Shown here one piece after another: positions 1 through 6,261 of a stretch of 14,744 bases of DNA. The stretch is taken from assembly GCA_019114885.1 (NCBI GenBank), contig DXEQ01000288.1, forward strand, positions 1 through 14,744, read 5' to 3'. Below the pieces are notes generated by a model. The model did not search any database. It was given only the letters and a program-made list of their open reading frames with translations, and was not told the DNA's origin. The position numbers and the translations under genes are program-made. Origin of the DNA: Candidatus Anaerobutyricum stercoripullorum. Its GTDB lineage: Bacteria; Bacillota; Clostridia; Lachnospirales; Lachnospiraceae. Each line of letters opens with the position of its first letter. Position 1 is the stretch's first letter.

Positions 1-40
1 GCAGCCGGCGCGTCACAACAAAGAAAGGATGCGATAAGCT

Positions 41-1282
41 ATGAATTCAGGAGATACTGCTTTTGTAATGATTTGTGCAGCTTTTGTATTTTTGATGACA
101 CCGGGCCTCGCCTTTTTCTACGGCGGCCTGGTCCGCAGAAAAAATGTGGTCAACACCATGATGGCCTGCGTGGCAATCATGGGATTATCCGTGGTCATGT
201 GGGCCCTGTTTGGCTACTCTCTGGCCTTCGGCGGAGACCACGCGGGCATCATCGGCGACCTGCGCTGGTTTGGATTAAACGGCGTGGGTATGGAAGCCGG
301 CCCTTATTCTGACACCCTCCCACATCTGGTCTTTTGTATGTTCCAGATGATGTTTGCCATGATCACCCCGGCCCTGATCACCGGCTCCCTTGTGGGCCGT
401 ATGCGTTTTAAGGCGCTGTTCCTCTTTATCCTTCTGTGGTCCATTCTTGTTTATTACCCGATGGCCCACATGGTCTGGGGTGCGGGAGGGTTCCTGGCCG
501 CCATCGGTTCCGTGGACTTTGCCGGAGGCAACGTAGTCCATATCAGTTCCGGCGTCAGCGCCCTGGTACTTGCCATCCTGCTGGGAAGAAGAAGGGGCTA
601 TGAGCACACGACTTACCGGATTCACAATATTCCGTTTGTGGTCCTGGGCGCTTCCCTCCTCTGGTTCGGATGGTTCGGTTTCAACGCAGGCAGTGCGCTA
701 AAGGCTGACGGACTGGCCGCCCACGCTTTCATGACTTCCGCCATCTCCGCTGCGGCCGCCCTCCTTTCCTGGATGGTCATCGATGTGATCAAGACAGGAA
801 AGCCGACGCTGGTGGGCGCTTCCACCGGTCTCGTGGTCGGTCTTGTGGCCATCACGCCAGGAGCAGGCTTTGTCCCAATCTGGTCCTCCTTCCTCATCGG
901 TATGCTGGTCAGCCCGATCTGTTATTTCGGCGTGGCCCTCGTCAAGAAAAAACTGAAGATTGACGACGCTCTGGACGCCTTCGGCTGTCACGGCATCGGC
1001 GGTATCTGGGGCGGCATCGCCACAGGTCTGTTCGGACAGTCCTCCATCAACAGCGTGGCAAGATGGGACGGTCTGGTGTATGGCGACATCCGTCTCTTCG
1101 CCGCCCAGCTTGCCGGTATCGTGATCACCATCGCCGTGGCCGTCATCGGCACTCTGATCTGTGTGGCAGTGGTCAGACTTTTCACCCCGCTCCGTGTCAC
1201 GACCAGAGAAGAACAGCTCGGTCTGGATATCTCGCAGCACGGTGAAAATGCCTACCCGAGTTTTAACGGGCTGGATCAGTAA
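41..1282 (+). CDS. amt: Ammonium transporter (Amt/MEP/Rh family)
   Basis: This is an integral membrane channel that takes up ammonium, probably under nitrogen limitation. The 413-residue length is normal for the family and the protein is hydrophobic throughout, consistent with 11 membrane helices. Family hallmarks are visible: DFAGGNVVH with Asp159 and the first pore histidine His167, the second pore histidine His317 in AFGCHG, Trp146 in MVWGAGG, and the C-terminal tail GLDISQHGENAY that couples to P-II proteins. The chosen ATG is preceded by AAAGGA about 10 bases upstream, and the protein starts directly with the first helix, without the cleaved signal peptide seen in E. coli AmtB. It is followed after 26 bp by a P-II gene, the classical amt-glnK pairing. 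The promoter must lie outside the window. The family call is very secure. Confidence 0.97.
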   Translation: MNSGDTAFVMICAAFVFLMTPGLAFFYGGLVRRKNVVNTMMACVAIMGLSVVMWALFGYSLAFGGDHAGIIGDLRWFGLNGVGMEAGPYSDTLPHLVFCMFQMMFAMITPALITGSLVGRMRFKALFLFILLWSILVYYPMAHMVWGAGGFLAAIGSVDFAGGNVVHISSGVSALVLAILLGRRRGYEHTTYRIHNIPFVVLGASLLWFGWFGFNAGSALKADGLAAHAFMTSAISAAAALLSWMVIDVIKTGKPTLVGASTGLVVGLVAITPGAGFVPIWSSFLIGMLVSPICYFGVALVKKKLKIDDALDAFGCHGIGGIWGGIATGLFGQSSINSVARWDGLVYGDIRLFAAQLAGIVITIAVAVIGTLICVAVVRLFTPLRVTTREEQLGLDISQHGENAYPSFNGLDQ

Positions 1283-1308
1283 ATACAGCATAACGAGGTG
1301 AAAATATT

Positions 1309-1665
1309 ATGATGATAAAGATTGAAGCATATATCCGCGAAGAAAAATTTGAAGATGTGAAGGCAGCTCTGGACGACCTGAACGTCAACGGTCTGACCGT
1401 CTATCAGGTCATGGGCTGCGGTATCCAGCGGGGCTATCAGGAGATCGTCCGGGGCATGGAAGTGGACATGCAGATGCAGCCAAAGGTCAAATTCGAGATT
1501 GCCGTCTCCTCCGAAGAATGGGCGGAAAAAACCGTGGAAGCCATCCGGAAAGCCGCCTACACCGGCGAAGTGGGCGACGGCAAGATCTTCACCTACGCCA
1601 TCCAGACCGCTCTCAAGATCCGGACCGGCGAGACCGGCTACGACGCTATTCAGGAATCAGAATAG
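1309..1665 (+). CDS. glnK: P-II nitrogen regulatory protein (GlnB/GlnK family)
   Basis: This is a small trimeric signal protein that senses ATP/ADP and 2-oxoglutarate and would gate the neighbouring ammonium transporter. At 118 residues it is of normal length. Visible family features are the N-terminal strand MIKIEAYIR, the T-loop segment around residues 38-59 (Gln40 kept), the B-loop TGEVGDGKIF (85-94) and the C-loop KIRTGE (103-108). The position equivalent to the uridylylated Tyr51 of E. coli GlnB is Val52 here, and the Ser49 phosphorylation position of cyanobacteria is Met50, so neither known covalent switch is possible; control is presumably by ligands only. The first of two adjacent ATGs is chosen because GAGGTG lies 8 bases before it. 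It probably forms an operon with the transporter. The symbol is inferred from the amt linkage. Confidence 0.93.
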   Translation: MMIKIEAYIREEKFEDVKAALDDLNVNGLTVYQVMGCGIQRGYQEIVRGMEVDMQMQPKVKFEIAVSSEEWAEKTVEAIRKAAYTGEVGDGKIFTYAIQTALKIRTGETGYDAIQESE

Positions 1666-1740
1666 CGGCACTGCCGCCCGCGCATCCGGCATCCGGCCCA
1701 CGGCGGGGAAGACCCTGGAAAGGTCAGCGCCTCCGGCGTC
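1666..1740 (+). other. In-frame remnant of the amidase N-terminus without a start codon
   Basis: The 25 codons between the P-II stop and the ATG at 1741 are open and in the amidase frame. They encode HPAHGGEDPGKV at 1690-1725, which closely matches the DPGHGGxDPGKV motif that opens Amidase_3 domains and carries the first zinc ligand (His codon at 1699). No ATG, GTG or TTG codon occurs here in frame, and the usual membrane anchor and first beta strand are absent. I read this as amidase sequence left stranded upstream of the only usable start. It is also in frame with P-II, separated only by the TAG at 1663-1665. Confidence 0.7.
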
Positions 1741-2247
1741 ATGGAAAAAGATATCAATCTGTCCATCGCGCTAAAATGCCGCCGGGTTCTGGAGCAAAAC
1801 GGCATCCATACCGTACTGACCCGGGAAACCGACCGCAGTCTGGCAGATCCGGAAGCTTCCGGAAAGAAGGCCAGCGATCTTAAGAACCGGAAGGAGCAGA
1901 TCCTGTCGCAAAACCCCGACTGCGCGGTCAGTATCCACCAGAACAGCTACCCGGACAGCGCCCAGCACGGCGCGCAGGTCTTTTATCAGGCCGGCAACGA
2001 ACAGAGTCAGCGGCTGGCCTCTCTCATACAGGCCCAGACCCGGGATCTGACCGGGGAAGAAAATAAGAGAGAAATCAAACCCAACTCCGACTACTATCTT
2101 CTGCGGGACAATCCCGTCCCCACCGTCATTGCAGAGGTCTGCTTTCTCTCTAATCCTTCCGAAGCCGGGATGATCACGGATGAGGCCATTCAGGAAAAGG
2201 CTGCTTTCGCAATTGCTATGGGGATCATGCAGTACCTCTACTCCTGA
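1741..2247 (+). CDS. N-acetylmuramoyl-L-alanine amidase (Amidase_3, CwlD-like), 5'-truncated
   Basis: Zinc amidases of this family cut the bond between N-acetylmuramic acid and L-alanine in peptidoglycan; CwlD proteins act in spore cortex maturation. From the ATG the protein has 168 residues, against roughly 230-240 for full CwlD. It begins inside the domain at MEKDINLSIALK, where Glu2 is the second zinc ligand. The third ligand (His in SIHQNS) and the catalytic glutamate (IAEVCFLSN) are present. The first zinc-binding histidine and the export or membrane segment are missing from this start, although the HGGEDPGKV coding sequence survives immediately upstream. There is no obvious ribosome binding site. 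It is either a recent pseudogene or a shortened protein of unknown activity. The rest of the frame is intact and its base composition matches the neighbours. The family call is secure; function is doubtful. Confidence 0.75.
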   Translation: MEKDINLSIALKCRRVLEQNGIHTVLTRETDRSLADPEASGKKASDLKNRKEQILSQNPDCAVSIHQNSYPDSAQHGAQVFYQAGNEQSQRLASLIQAQTRDLTGEENKREIKPNSDYYLLRDNPVPTVIAEVCFLSNPSEAGMITDEAIQEKAAFAIAMGIMQYLYS

Positions 2248-2293
2248 TGCGGGAGGCCGCCGCCTTTTTTGGCCGCGGGCCGCTCCGGCCGCT

Positions 2294-2311
2294 CCTGCCC
2301 GCCCGGGCAGG
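2294..2311 (+). terminator. Possible terminator hairpin after the amt-glnK-amidase unit
   Basis: A 7-bp GC-rich stem (CCTGCCC/GGGCAGG) with a 4-base loop lies 47 bp behind the amidase stop. Only a short pyrimidine-rich tail (TCCTCCTTT) follows, so this is a weak terminator call. The rest of the 2248-2573 intergenic stretch holds the mecA promoter and leader, and I see nothing else in it. Confidence 0.35.
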
Positions 2312-2460
2312 TCCTCCTTTACGTCTGCTTGCCTGTTTTTATTCCGGCTTCTTCTATCATATTACTATGATAGATATCATTTTACCATATATTTGCTTTA
2401 CATTTTGTGAATTCCCTGTGAAAATGTGTACATTTACTGAAGTGTGGGTGATTTTAACAC

Positions 2461-2489
2461 TTTACAGTTCTCAGAATAATGTTTATACT
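2461..2489 (+). promoter_or_regulatory. Sigma-A-type promoter of the mecA-like gene
   Basis: TTTACA (2461-2466) and TATACT (2484-2489) are separated by exactly 17 bp, close to consensus, and lie about 85 bp upstream of the mecA-like start. An imperfect hairpin (CCTGTCCC pairing with GGGCACAGG, about 2506-2527) sits in the predicted leader. Confidence 0.75.
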
Positions 2490-2573
2490 ATACACACCAC
2501 ATATTCCTGTCCCATCGCGGGCACAGGAAAGCGGTCTCCATGTATCCTGATAATTTAAGAAGGAAGTGAATTC

Positions 2574-3410
2574 ATGAAATTAGAGAAATTAAATGACAAT
2601 CAGATACGATGTACATTAAATAAATCCGATCTGGAGAAACGGGAACTCCGGCTTTCCGAGCTGGCTTACGGCTCCGCCAAGGCGCGGGCTCTGTTCCGCG
2701 ACATGATCCAGCAGGCATCCATTGAGCTCGGTTTTGAAGCAGAAAATATTCCTCTCATGATCGAGGCGATCCCAATCTCCAATGACTGCCTCGTTCTCGT
2801 GGTCACCAAGGTGGAAGACCCGGACGAACTGGACACCCGGTTCTCCCGCTTTTCCAGTCCTTTCGACGATGAAGAGTTCGAGGATGAGTATTCTGACGAC
2901 TTTGAGAACAGTCTGAGCGACTCCGAGGTGTATGAGGAGCCGTCCTCCTTCGATGATGACGAGGAGGAGGGACTGCATTTCGGTGAGATCACCGACAAAA
3001 ACATCCGGCAGGCGGCCGACGAGGCCCTGGACCTGATCGCCCCGTTCACCCAGGCCATCGCGCAGGCCAAAAAAGAAGTCCTCAAGAAGAAGCAGGAATC
3101 CGCCAAAAAGAAGCGGAACCATCAGCTCTACGCCTTCTCCGATCTGGATACAGTCACAAGGCTCAGCGCCTTCCTGACCCCGTTTTACACCGGAGAGAGC
3201 CGCCTTTACAAGGACGCGGCCAGCCAGACTTACTACCTGTTCCTACTGCGCAGCGAGTGTGAGCCGGATCTGTTCAGGCGGGCCTGCGTTATCGCCTCCG
3301 ACTACGGAAAGGCCGTCAGCTCCTCCTACTCCACCCTCTCTTATTTTGAGGAACATTTTCAGGCCGTGTTCCGGGAAAATGCACTGGAAACACTGAACCT
3401 GCTGAATTAA
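2574..3410 (+). CDS. mecA: MecA-like adaptor protein
   Basis: MecA-type adaptors bring substrates to the ClpC ATPase for unfolding and ClpP degradation, and help ClpC assemble. The N-terminal substrate-binding part (about 1-80, MKLEKLNDNQIRCTLNKSDL followed by ...VLVVTKVEDPDE) and the C-terminal ClpC-binding domain (about 184-272, LYAFSDLDTVTRLSAFL ... YYLFLL ... SYFEEHF) match the family. Between them lies a very acidic stretch (about 97-135, mostly D/E/S) and then a Lys-rich segment (165-182). At 278 residues it is longer than the roughly 220 of B. subtilis MecA, owing mainly to this linker. AGAAGGAAGTG precedes the ATG at good spacing. It stands alone with its own promoter and terminator. 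Competence control is not implied; a general proteolysis role is more likely. Confidence 0.87.
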   Translation: MKLEKLNDNQIRCTLNKSDLEKRELRLSELAYGSAKARALFRDMIQQASIELGFEAENIPLMIEAIPISNDCLVLVVTKVEDPDELDTRFSRFSSPFDDEEFEDEYSDDFENSLSDSEVYEEPSSFDDDEEEGLHFGEITDKNIRQAADEALDLIAPFTQAIAQAKKEVLKKKQESAKKKRNHQLYAFSDLDTVTRLSAFLTPFYTGESRLYKDAASQTYYLFLLRSECEPDLFRRACVIASDYGKAVSSSYSTLSYFEEHFQAVFRENALETLNLLN

Positions 3411-3422
3411 AACCCAAAAAAC

Positions 3423-3455
3423 AAAAGCGCCGTCCGCTGCGGACGACGCTTTTTT
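3423..3455. terminator. Bidirectional intrinsic terminator between mecA and the DUF1858 gene
   Basis: The stem AAAAGCG-CGTCCG / CGGACG-CGCTTTT, with one C/A mismatch and a CTG loop, is followed by a T-run on the + strand. It is preceded by an A-rich stretch that becomes a T-rich tail on the - strand. It therefore serves the converging mecA-like (+) and DUF1858 (-) transcripts. Confidence 0.88.
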
Positions 3456-3466
3456 GATTGCCTGTA

Positions 3467-3682
3467 TTATTTCTCTTTGTTAGCCAGATAGTCATTGATC
3501 CGTTTCAGCACCTGGTCCGCGTCCATGCCGTGAACCATACATGCCTCTTCCAGACTCTCCATGGCGGAAGACGGGCATCCTACGCAGTGCATACCTGCTG
3601 CCATTAAGATGGCTGCGATTCCCATGTCCATCTGAAGCATCTCGCCAATCAATGTATTCTTTGTAACAACCTGAGCTGCCAT
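3467..3682 (-). CDS. DUF1858 domain protein (hybrid-cluster-associated redox disulfide type)
   Basis: This is a 71-residue single-domain protein. It matches the DUF1858 pattern: an N-terminal TLIGEMLQMDMGIAAILMAAGMHCVGCPSS segment in which Cys33 and Cys36 form a CVGC pair, followed by a helical tail ending DQVLKRINDYLANKEK. The family is common in anaerobes and the cysteine pair suggests a redox role, but the biochemical function is not known. A strong AGGAGG site lies 8-9 bases before the ATG. The gene has its own promoter at the end of ribH and a shared terminator behind it. No terminator separates it from ribH, so it could also receive riboflavin-operon transcripts. A link to flavin or redox metabolism is only inferred from position. 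Confidence 0.88.
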   Translation of the reverse strand: MAAQVVTKNTLIGEMLQMDMGIAAILMAAGMHCVGCPSSAMESLEEACMVHGMDADQVLKRINDYLANKEK

Positions 3683-3730
3683 AACTGATTCCTCCTGTAT
3701 TGTTTGTGCTGCGGCCTGTCTCTCCCGCCT

Positions 3731-3755
3731 GAACCGGCTTCACATCCGCCGGTTC
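3731..3755 (-). other. Leader hairpin of the DUF1858 gene
   Basis: A perfect 8-bp inverted repeat (GAACCGGC ... GCCGGTTC) with a 9-base loop lies in the 5' untranslated region, about 50 bases before the start codon. No U-tract follows it on the - strand, so it is not a terminator. It may stabilise the message; I cannot assign a ligand or regulator. Confidence 0.4.
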
Positions 3756-3786
3756 GCGGATAAGGTCGCGTCTGAATGTGTCTTAT

Positions 3787-3815
3787 AGTATAATACACGA
3801 ATCTGAAAATGGCAA
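3787..3815 (-). promoter_or_regulatory. Sigma-A-type promoter of the DUF1858 gene
   Basis: Read on the - strand, TTGCCA (3815-3810) and TATACT (3792-3787) are spaced by exactly 17 bp. The promoter sits immediately past the ribH stop codon and gives a leader of roughly 100 bases. Confidence 0.7.
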
Positions 3816-3820
3816 GGGGC

Positions 3821-4294
3821 TTATTTCTCAATCTCCTTGATCAGATTGATCATCTCGATGGCTCCCAGTGCGCAGTCATAGCCTTTGTTGCCGGCCTTGG
3901 TTCCCGCGCGCTCGATGGCCTGCTCGATATTTTCGGTGGTCACGATGCCGAAGAGCACCGGAATACCGGAAGAAAGGCCCACCTGAGCCACACCCTTGGA
4001 TACCTCGTTGCATACATAATCGTAATGGCTGGTGGCGCCGCGGATGACCGTGCCCAGAGCGATGACCGCGTCATACTTGCCGGACTTCGCCATTTTCTCA
4101 CAGATGAGCGGAATCTCAAAAGCGCCCGGCACCCATGCCACATCGATGTTCTCTTCCTTCATGCCGTGACGCACCAGACCATCGATGGCGCCGCCCAGCA
4201 GCTTGGATACGATAAATTCATTAAATCTGGCGCAGACGATACCGACTCTCTCCTCTCCGCCTACCACTTTTCCTTCAAATACGTTGACTCCCAT
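3821..4294 (-). CDS. ribH: 6,7-dimethyl-8-ribityllumazine synthase
   Basis: This enzyme condenses 5-amino-6-ribitylaminouracil with 3,4-dihydroxy-2-butanone 4-phosphate to give the lumazine precursor of riboflavin, usually as a 60-subunit shell. The 157 residues are standard. Substrate-binding and catalytic motifs are all visible: RFN (23-25), GAFE (57-60), GTVIRGATSHYDYV (81-94, including the catalytic His90), FGIVTTEN (115-122) and Arg129 in ERAGTKAGNKG. It is the last biosynthetic gene of the operon and starts 18 bp behind ribBA, with a GGAGGG site before the ATG. Since its substrate DHBP should come from the RibB half of the upstream gene, which looks inactive, its substrate supply is an open question. 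Confidence 0.97.
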   Translation of the reverse strand: MGVNVFEGKVVGGEERVGIVCARFNEFIVSKLLGGAIDGLVRHGMKEENIDVAWVPGAFEIPLICEKMAKSGKYDAVIALGTVIRGATSHYDYVCNEVSKGVAQVGLSSGIPVLFGIVTTENIEQAIERAGTKAGNKGYDCALGAIEMINLIKEIEK

Positions 4295-4312
4295 GTTTTT
4301 TCCCTCCTGATT

Positions 4313-5518
4313 TTAATATTTTGTGTAATGTCCCATCTTCTCCTGCTTCGTCTTCAGGTAGAAGAAATCGTCCTCATTGGCCTCAATGATGATCGGCACC
4401 CTCTCCACAATCTCGATGCCGTAACCGGACAGGCCCACCACCTTGGCCGGGTTATTGGTCATGAGCCGCAGCTTGTGGATACCCAGATCCGCCAGAATCT
4501 GCGCGCCGATACCGTAATCCCGCAGATCCTCCGGGAATCCCAGCGCGATATTGGCCTCCACCGTGTCCATTCCCTGATCCTGCAGCTCATACGCTTTCAG
4601 CTTGTTGATCAGACCGATGCCGCGCCCTTCCTGACGCATGTAGAGGAGCACGCCGCGCCCTTCCTTCTCGATCATCCGCATGGCCGCCGCATACTGCTGT
4701 CCGCAGTCGCACCGTCTGGAACCGAGGGCGTCTCCGGTCAGACACTCGGAATGTACCCGGCACAGTACCGGCTCGCCGTCCGCCACATTTCCTTTTACAA
4801 TGGCAACATGGTGCTCGCCGTTTAATTTGTTCACATAGCCGAAAATCCGGAAATGTCCGTAATGGGTCGGAAAATCTGCCTCGGCCTCACAGCTCACAAA
4901 ACTCTCCGTTCTCCGGCGGTACTGGATCATATCCGCGATGGTGATAATCTTAAGGCCATATTCTTTCGCGAACTCCATCAGACCCGGCACTCTCGCCACG
5001 GCCCCGTCCTCATCGAGGATACCGCAGCGCAGTCCCACCGGACGCAGCCCCGCCATCACGGCCAGATCCACGGTGGCCTCCGTAAATCCGGTGCGCTTTA
5101 ACACACCTCCCTGCAGCGCCACCTTCGGCACGATGCTGCCCGGCCGGCGGAAGCCATCCGGCGAAGCCCCCTCTGCGGCCGCCTCCATCACCGTCTGCGA
5201 ACGGTCCGCCGCCGATACGCCGACAGACACATGCACGCTGTCGATGGTCACCGTCGCCGTAGACCGGGACAGCTCCCGGTTCTCCCAGATCAGTTCCGCC
5301 ACGCCGATCTTTCCGGCGATCTCCTCGGAAATCGGCATGGTCATAAGTCCTCTGCCGTGGCTCAGCATGAAGTTCACCGCCTCCGGTGTGGCAAACTGTC
5401 CTGCCACCGCCAGCGCGCCGTCGTTCTCCGCGTCGCCGTCATCCACCACAATGACCATCTTCCCCTGCCGGAAATCTTCCAGCGCTTCTTCTATGGTGTT
5501 AAATTGAAATGTCTGCAT
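4313..5518 (-). CDS. ribBA: RibBA: intact GTP cyclohydrolase II fused to a degenerate DHBP synthase domain
   Basis: RibBA normally makes two riboflavin precursors: DHBP from ribulose 5-phosphate (N-terminal half) and the pyrimidine from GTP (C-terminal half). The 401-residue length and layout match B. subtilis RibBA. The C-terminal half (about 210-401) is intact, with zinc cysteines Cys259, Cys270 and Cys272 and the RQEGRGIGL motif at 295-303. In the N-terminal half, conserved active-site residues are replaced: the RENEGD acidic loop reads AENDGA (30-35), the Thr of TG(I/V)S is Val99, the His of RPGH is Ser128, the metal-binding His of GHTEA is Phe145, and the Glu of CEI is Gly166. The fold-defining segments remain (GGVLKR, ARVP, ITIADMIQYR). 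I infer that this half has lost DHBP synthase activity. AAGGAGGGG precedes the ATG. It lies between ribE and ribH in the operon. Confidence 0.96.
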   Translation of the reverse strand: MQTFQFNTIEEALEDFRQGKMVIVVDDGDAENDGALAVAGQFATPEAVNFMLSHGRGLMTMPISEEIAGKIGVAELIWENRELSRSTATVTIDSVHVSVGVSAADRSQTVMEAAAEGASPDGFRRPGSIVPKVALQGGVLKRTGFTEATVDLAVMAGLRPVGLRCGILDEDGAVARVPGLMEFAKEYGLKIITIADMIQYRRRTESFVSCEAEADFPTHYGHFRIFGYVNKLNGEHHVAIVKGNVADGEPVLCRVHSECLTGDALGSRRCDCGQQYAAAMRMIEKEGRGVLLYMRQEGRGIGLINKLKAYELQDQGMDTVEANIALGFPEDLRDYGIGAQILADLGIHKLRLMTNNPAKVVGLSGYGIEIVERVPIIIEANEDDFFYLKTKQEKMGHYTKY

Positions 5519-5569
5519 TGTTTTCCCCTCCTTGTATGATCGACCCTGTATCGGGCTGTATGCTTTGTC

Positions 5570-6220
5570 TCAAAATCCATGGCTCCGCAGAAAATCCATG
5601 GTGATACCGGACTGTGCTTTCTCTTCTTCCGGCTCGCTCTTTAACAGCTTTTCCACGTATTTTCCCACCATGTCTGTCTCCAGATTGACCGTATCCCCCG
5701 GTTTTTTCTCCAGCAGAGTGGTCTCCGCCCCCGTGTGCGGAATCACCGACACGGCAAAACTTTTGTCATCCACCCTGGCCACCGTCAGGCTGATGCCGTC
5801 TATGGTGATGGAACCCTTCTCCACGATATAGCGCAGGACCGCCGCTGTCGTCCGCACCGTGACCCACACGGCGTTGTCGTCCCTCTCCATGGATGTGATC
5901 GTGCCGATATCATCGATATGTCCCGCCACGATGTGTCCGCCGAACCTTCCGTCCGCTGCCATAGCCCGCTCCAGATTCACCCGGCTGCCGCTTTTTAAGC
6001 CGCCCAGATTGGTCCGTCGCAGGGTCTCGTGCATCACATCCACGCTGTAGCTGTTCCTGTCAAAGGATGTGACGGTCAGGCACACGCCGTTCATGGCGAT
6101 ACTGTCGCCCAGATGGATATCCTCCATCACTTTATCGGCCTGTATGGTGATGATGGCGGAGCTGGCGCCCATCTTTATATTTTTCACCCTGCCCACTTCT
6201 TCTATGATGCCAGTAAACAT
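5570..6220 (-). CDS. ribE: Riboflavin synthase, alpha chain
   Basis: The enzyme converts two molecules of 6,7-dimethyl-8-ribityllumazine into riboflavin and the pyrimidine precursor, as a trimer. The 216 residues begin with the family signature MFTGIIEEVG and contain two similar barrel halves: GDSIAMNGVCLTV (38-50) with GGHIVAGHID (94-103) in the first, and GSITIDGISLTV (136-147) with the VNLETDMVGKYVEKL segment (178-192) in the second. The last 20 or so residues are a charged tail typical of the family. It sits 41 bp behind ribD and 51 bp before ribBA on the same strand, so it is part of the FMN-controlled operon. Nothing unusual was seen. Confidence 0.96.
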   Translation of the reverse strand: MFTGIIEEVGRVKNIKMGASSAIITIQADKVMEDIHLGDSIAMNGVCLTVTSFDRNSYSVDVMHETLRRTNLGGLKSGSRVNLERAMAADGRFGGHIVAGHIDDIGTITSMERDDNAVWVTVRTTAAVLRYIVEKGSITIDGISLTVARVDDKSFAVSVIPHTGAETTLLEKKPGDTVNLETDMVGKYVEKLLKSEPEEEKAQSGITMDFLRSHGF

Positions 6221-6261
6221 GGCCTCGCTCCTCTCTCTGTTCTTTTTCTCCTTGCGCTCCC

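Noticed and set aside
698..1291. - strand frame of 197 codons opposite the ammonium transporter
   Set aside because: His/Asp-rich translation typical of antisense frames; the transporter on the other strand is unambiguous.
2247..2558. Frame of 103 codons between the amidase and mecA
   Set aside because: It overlaps the hairpin and the mecA promoter, overlaps the amidase stop only by chance, and its product is unlike any family I recognise.
3809..4825. Long + strand reading frame (338 codons) opposite ribH and ribBA
   Set aside because: It lies antisense to two clearly recognised genes, its product is rich in His, Asp and Arg with no recognisable family, and it has no convincing ribosome binding site. 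It is a shadow of GC-rich codon use.
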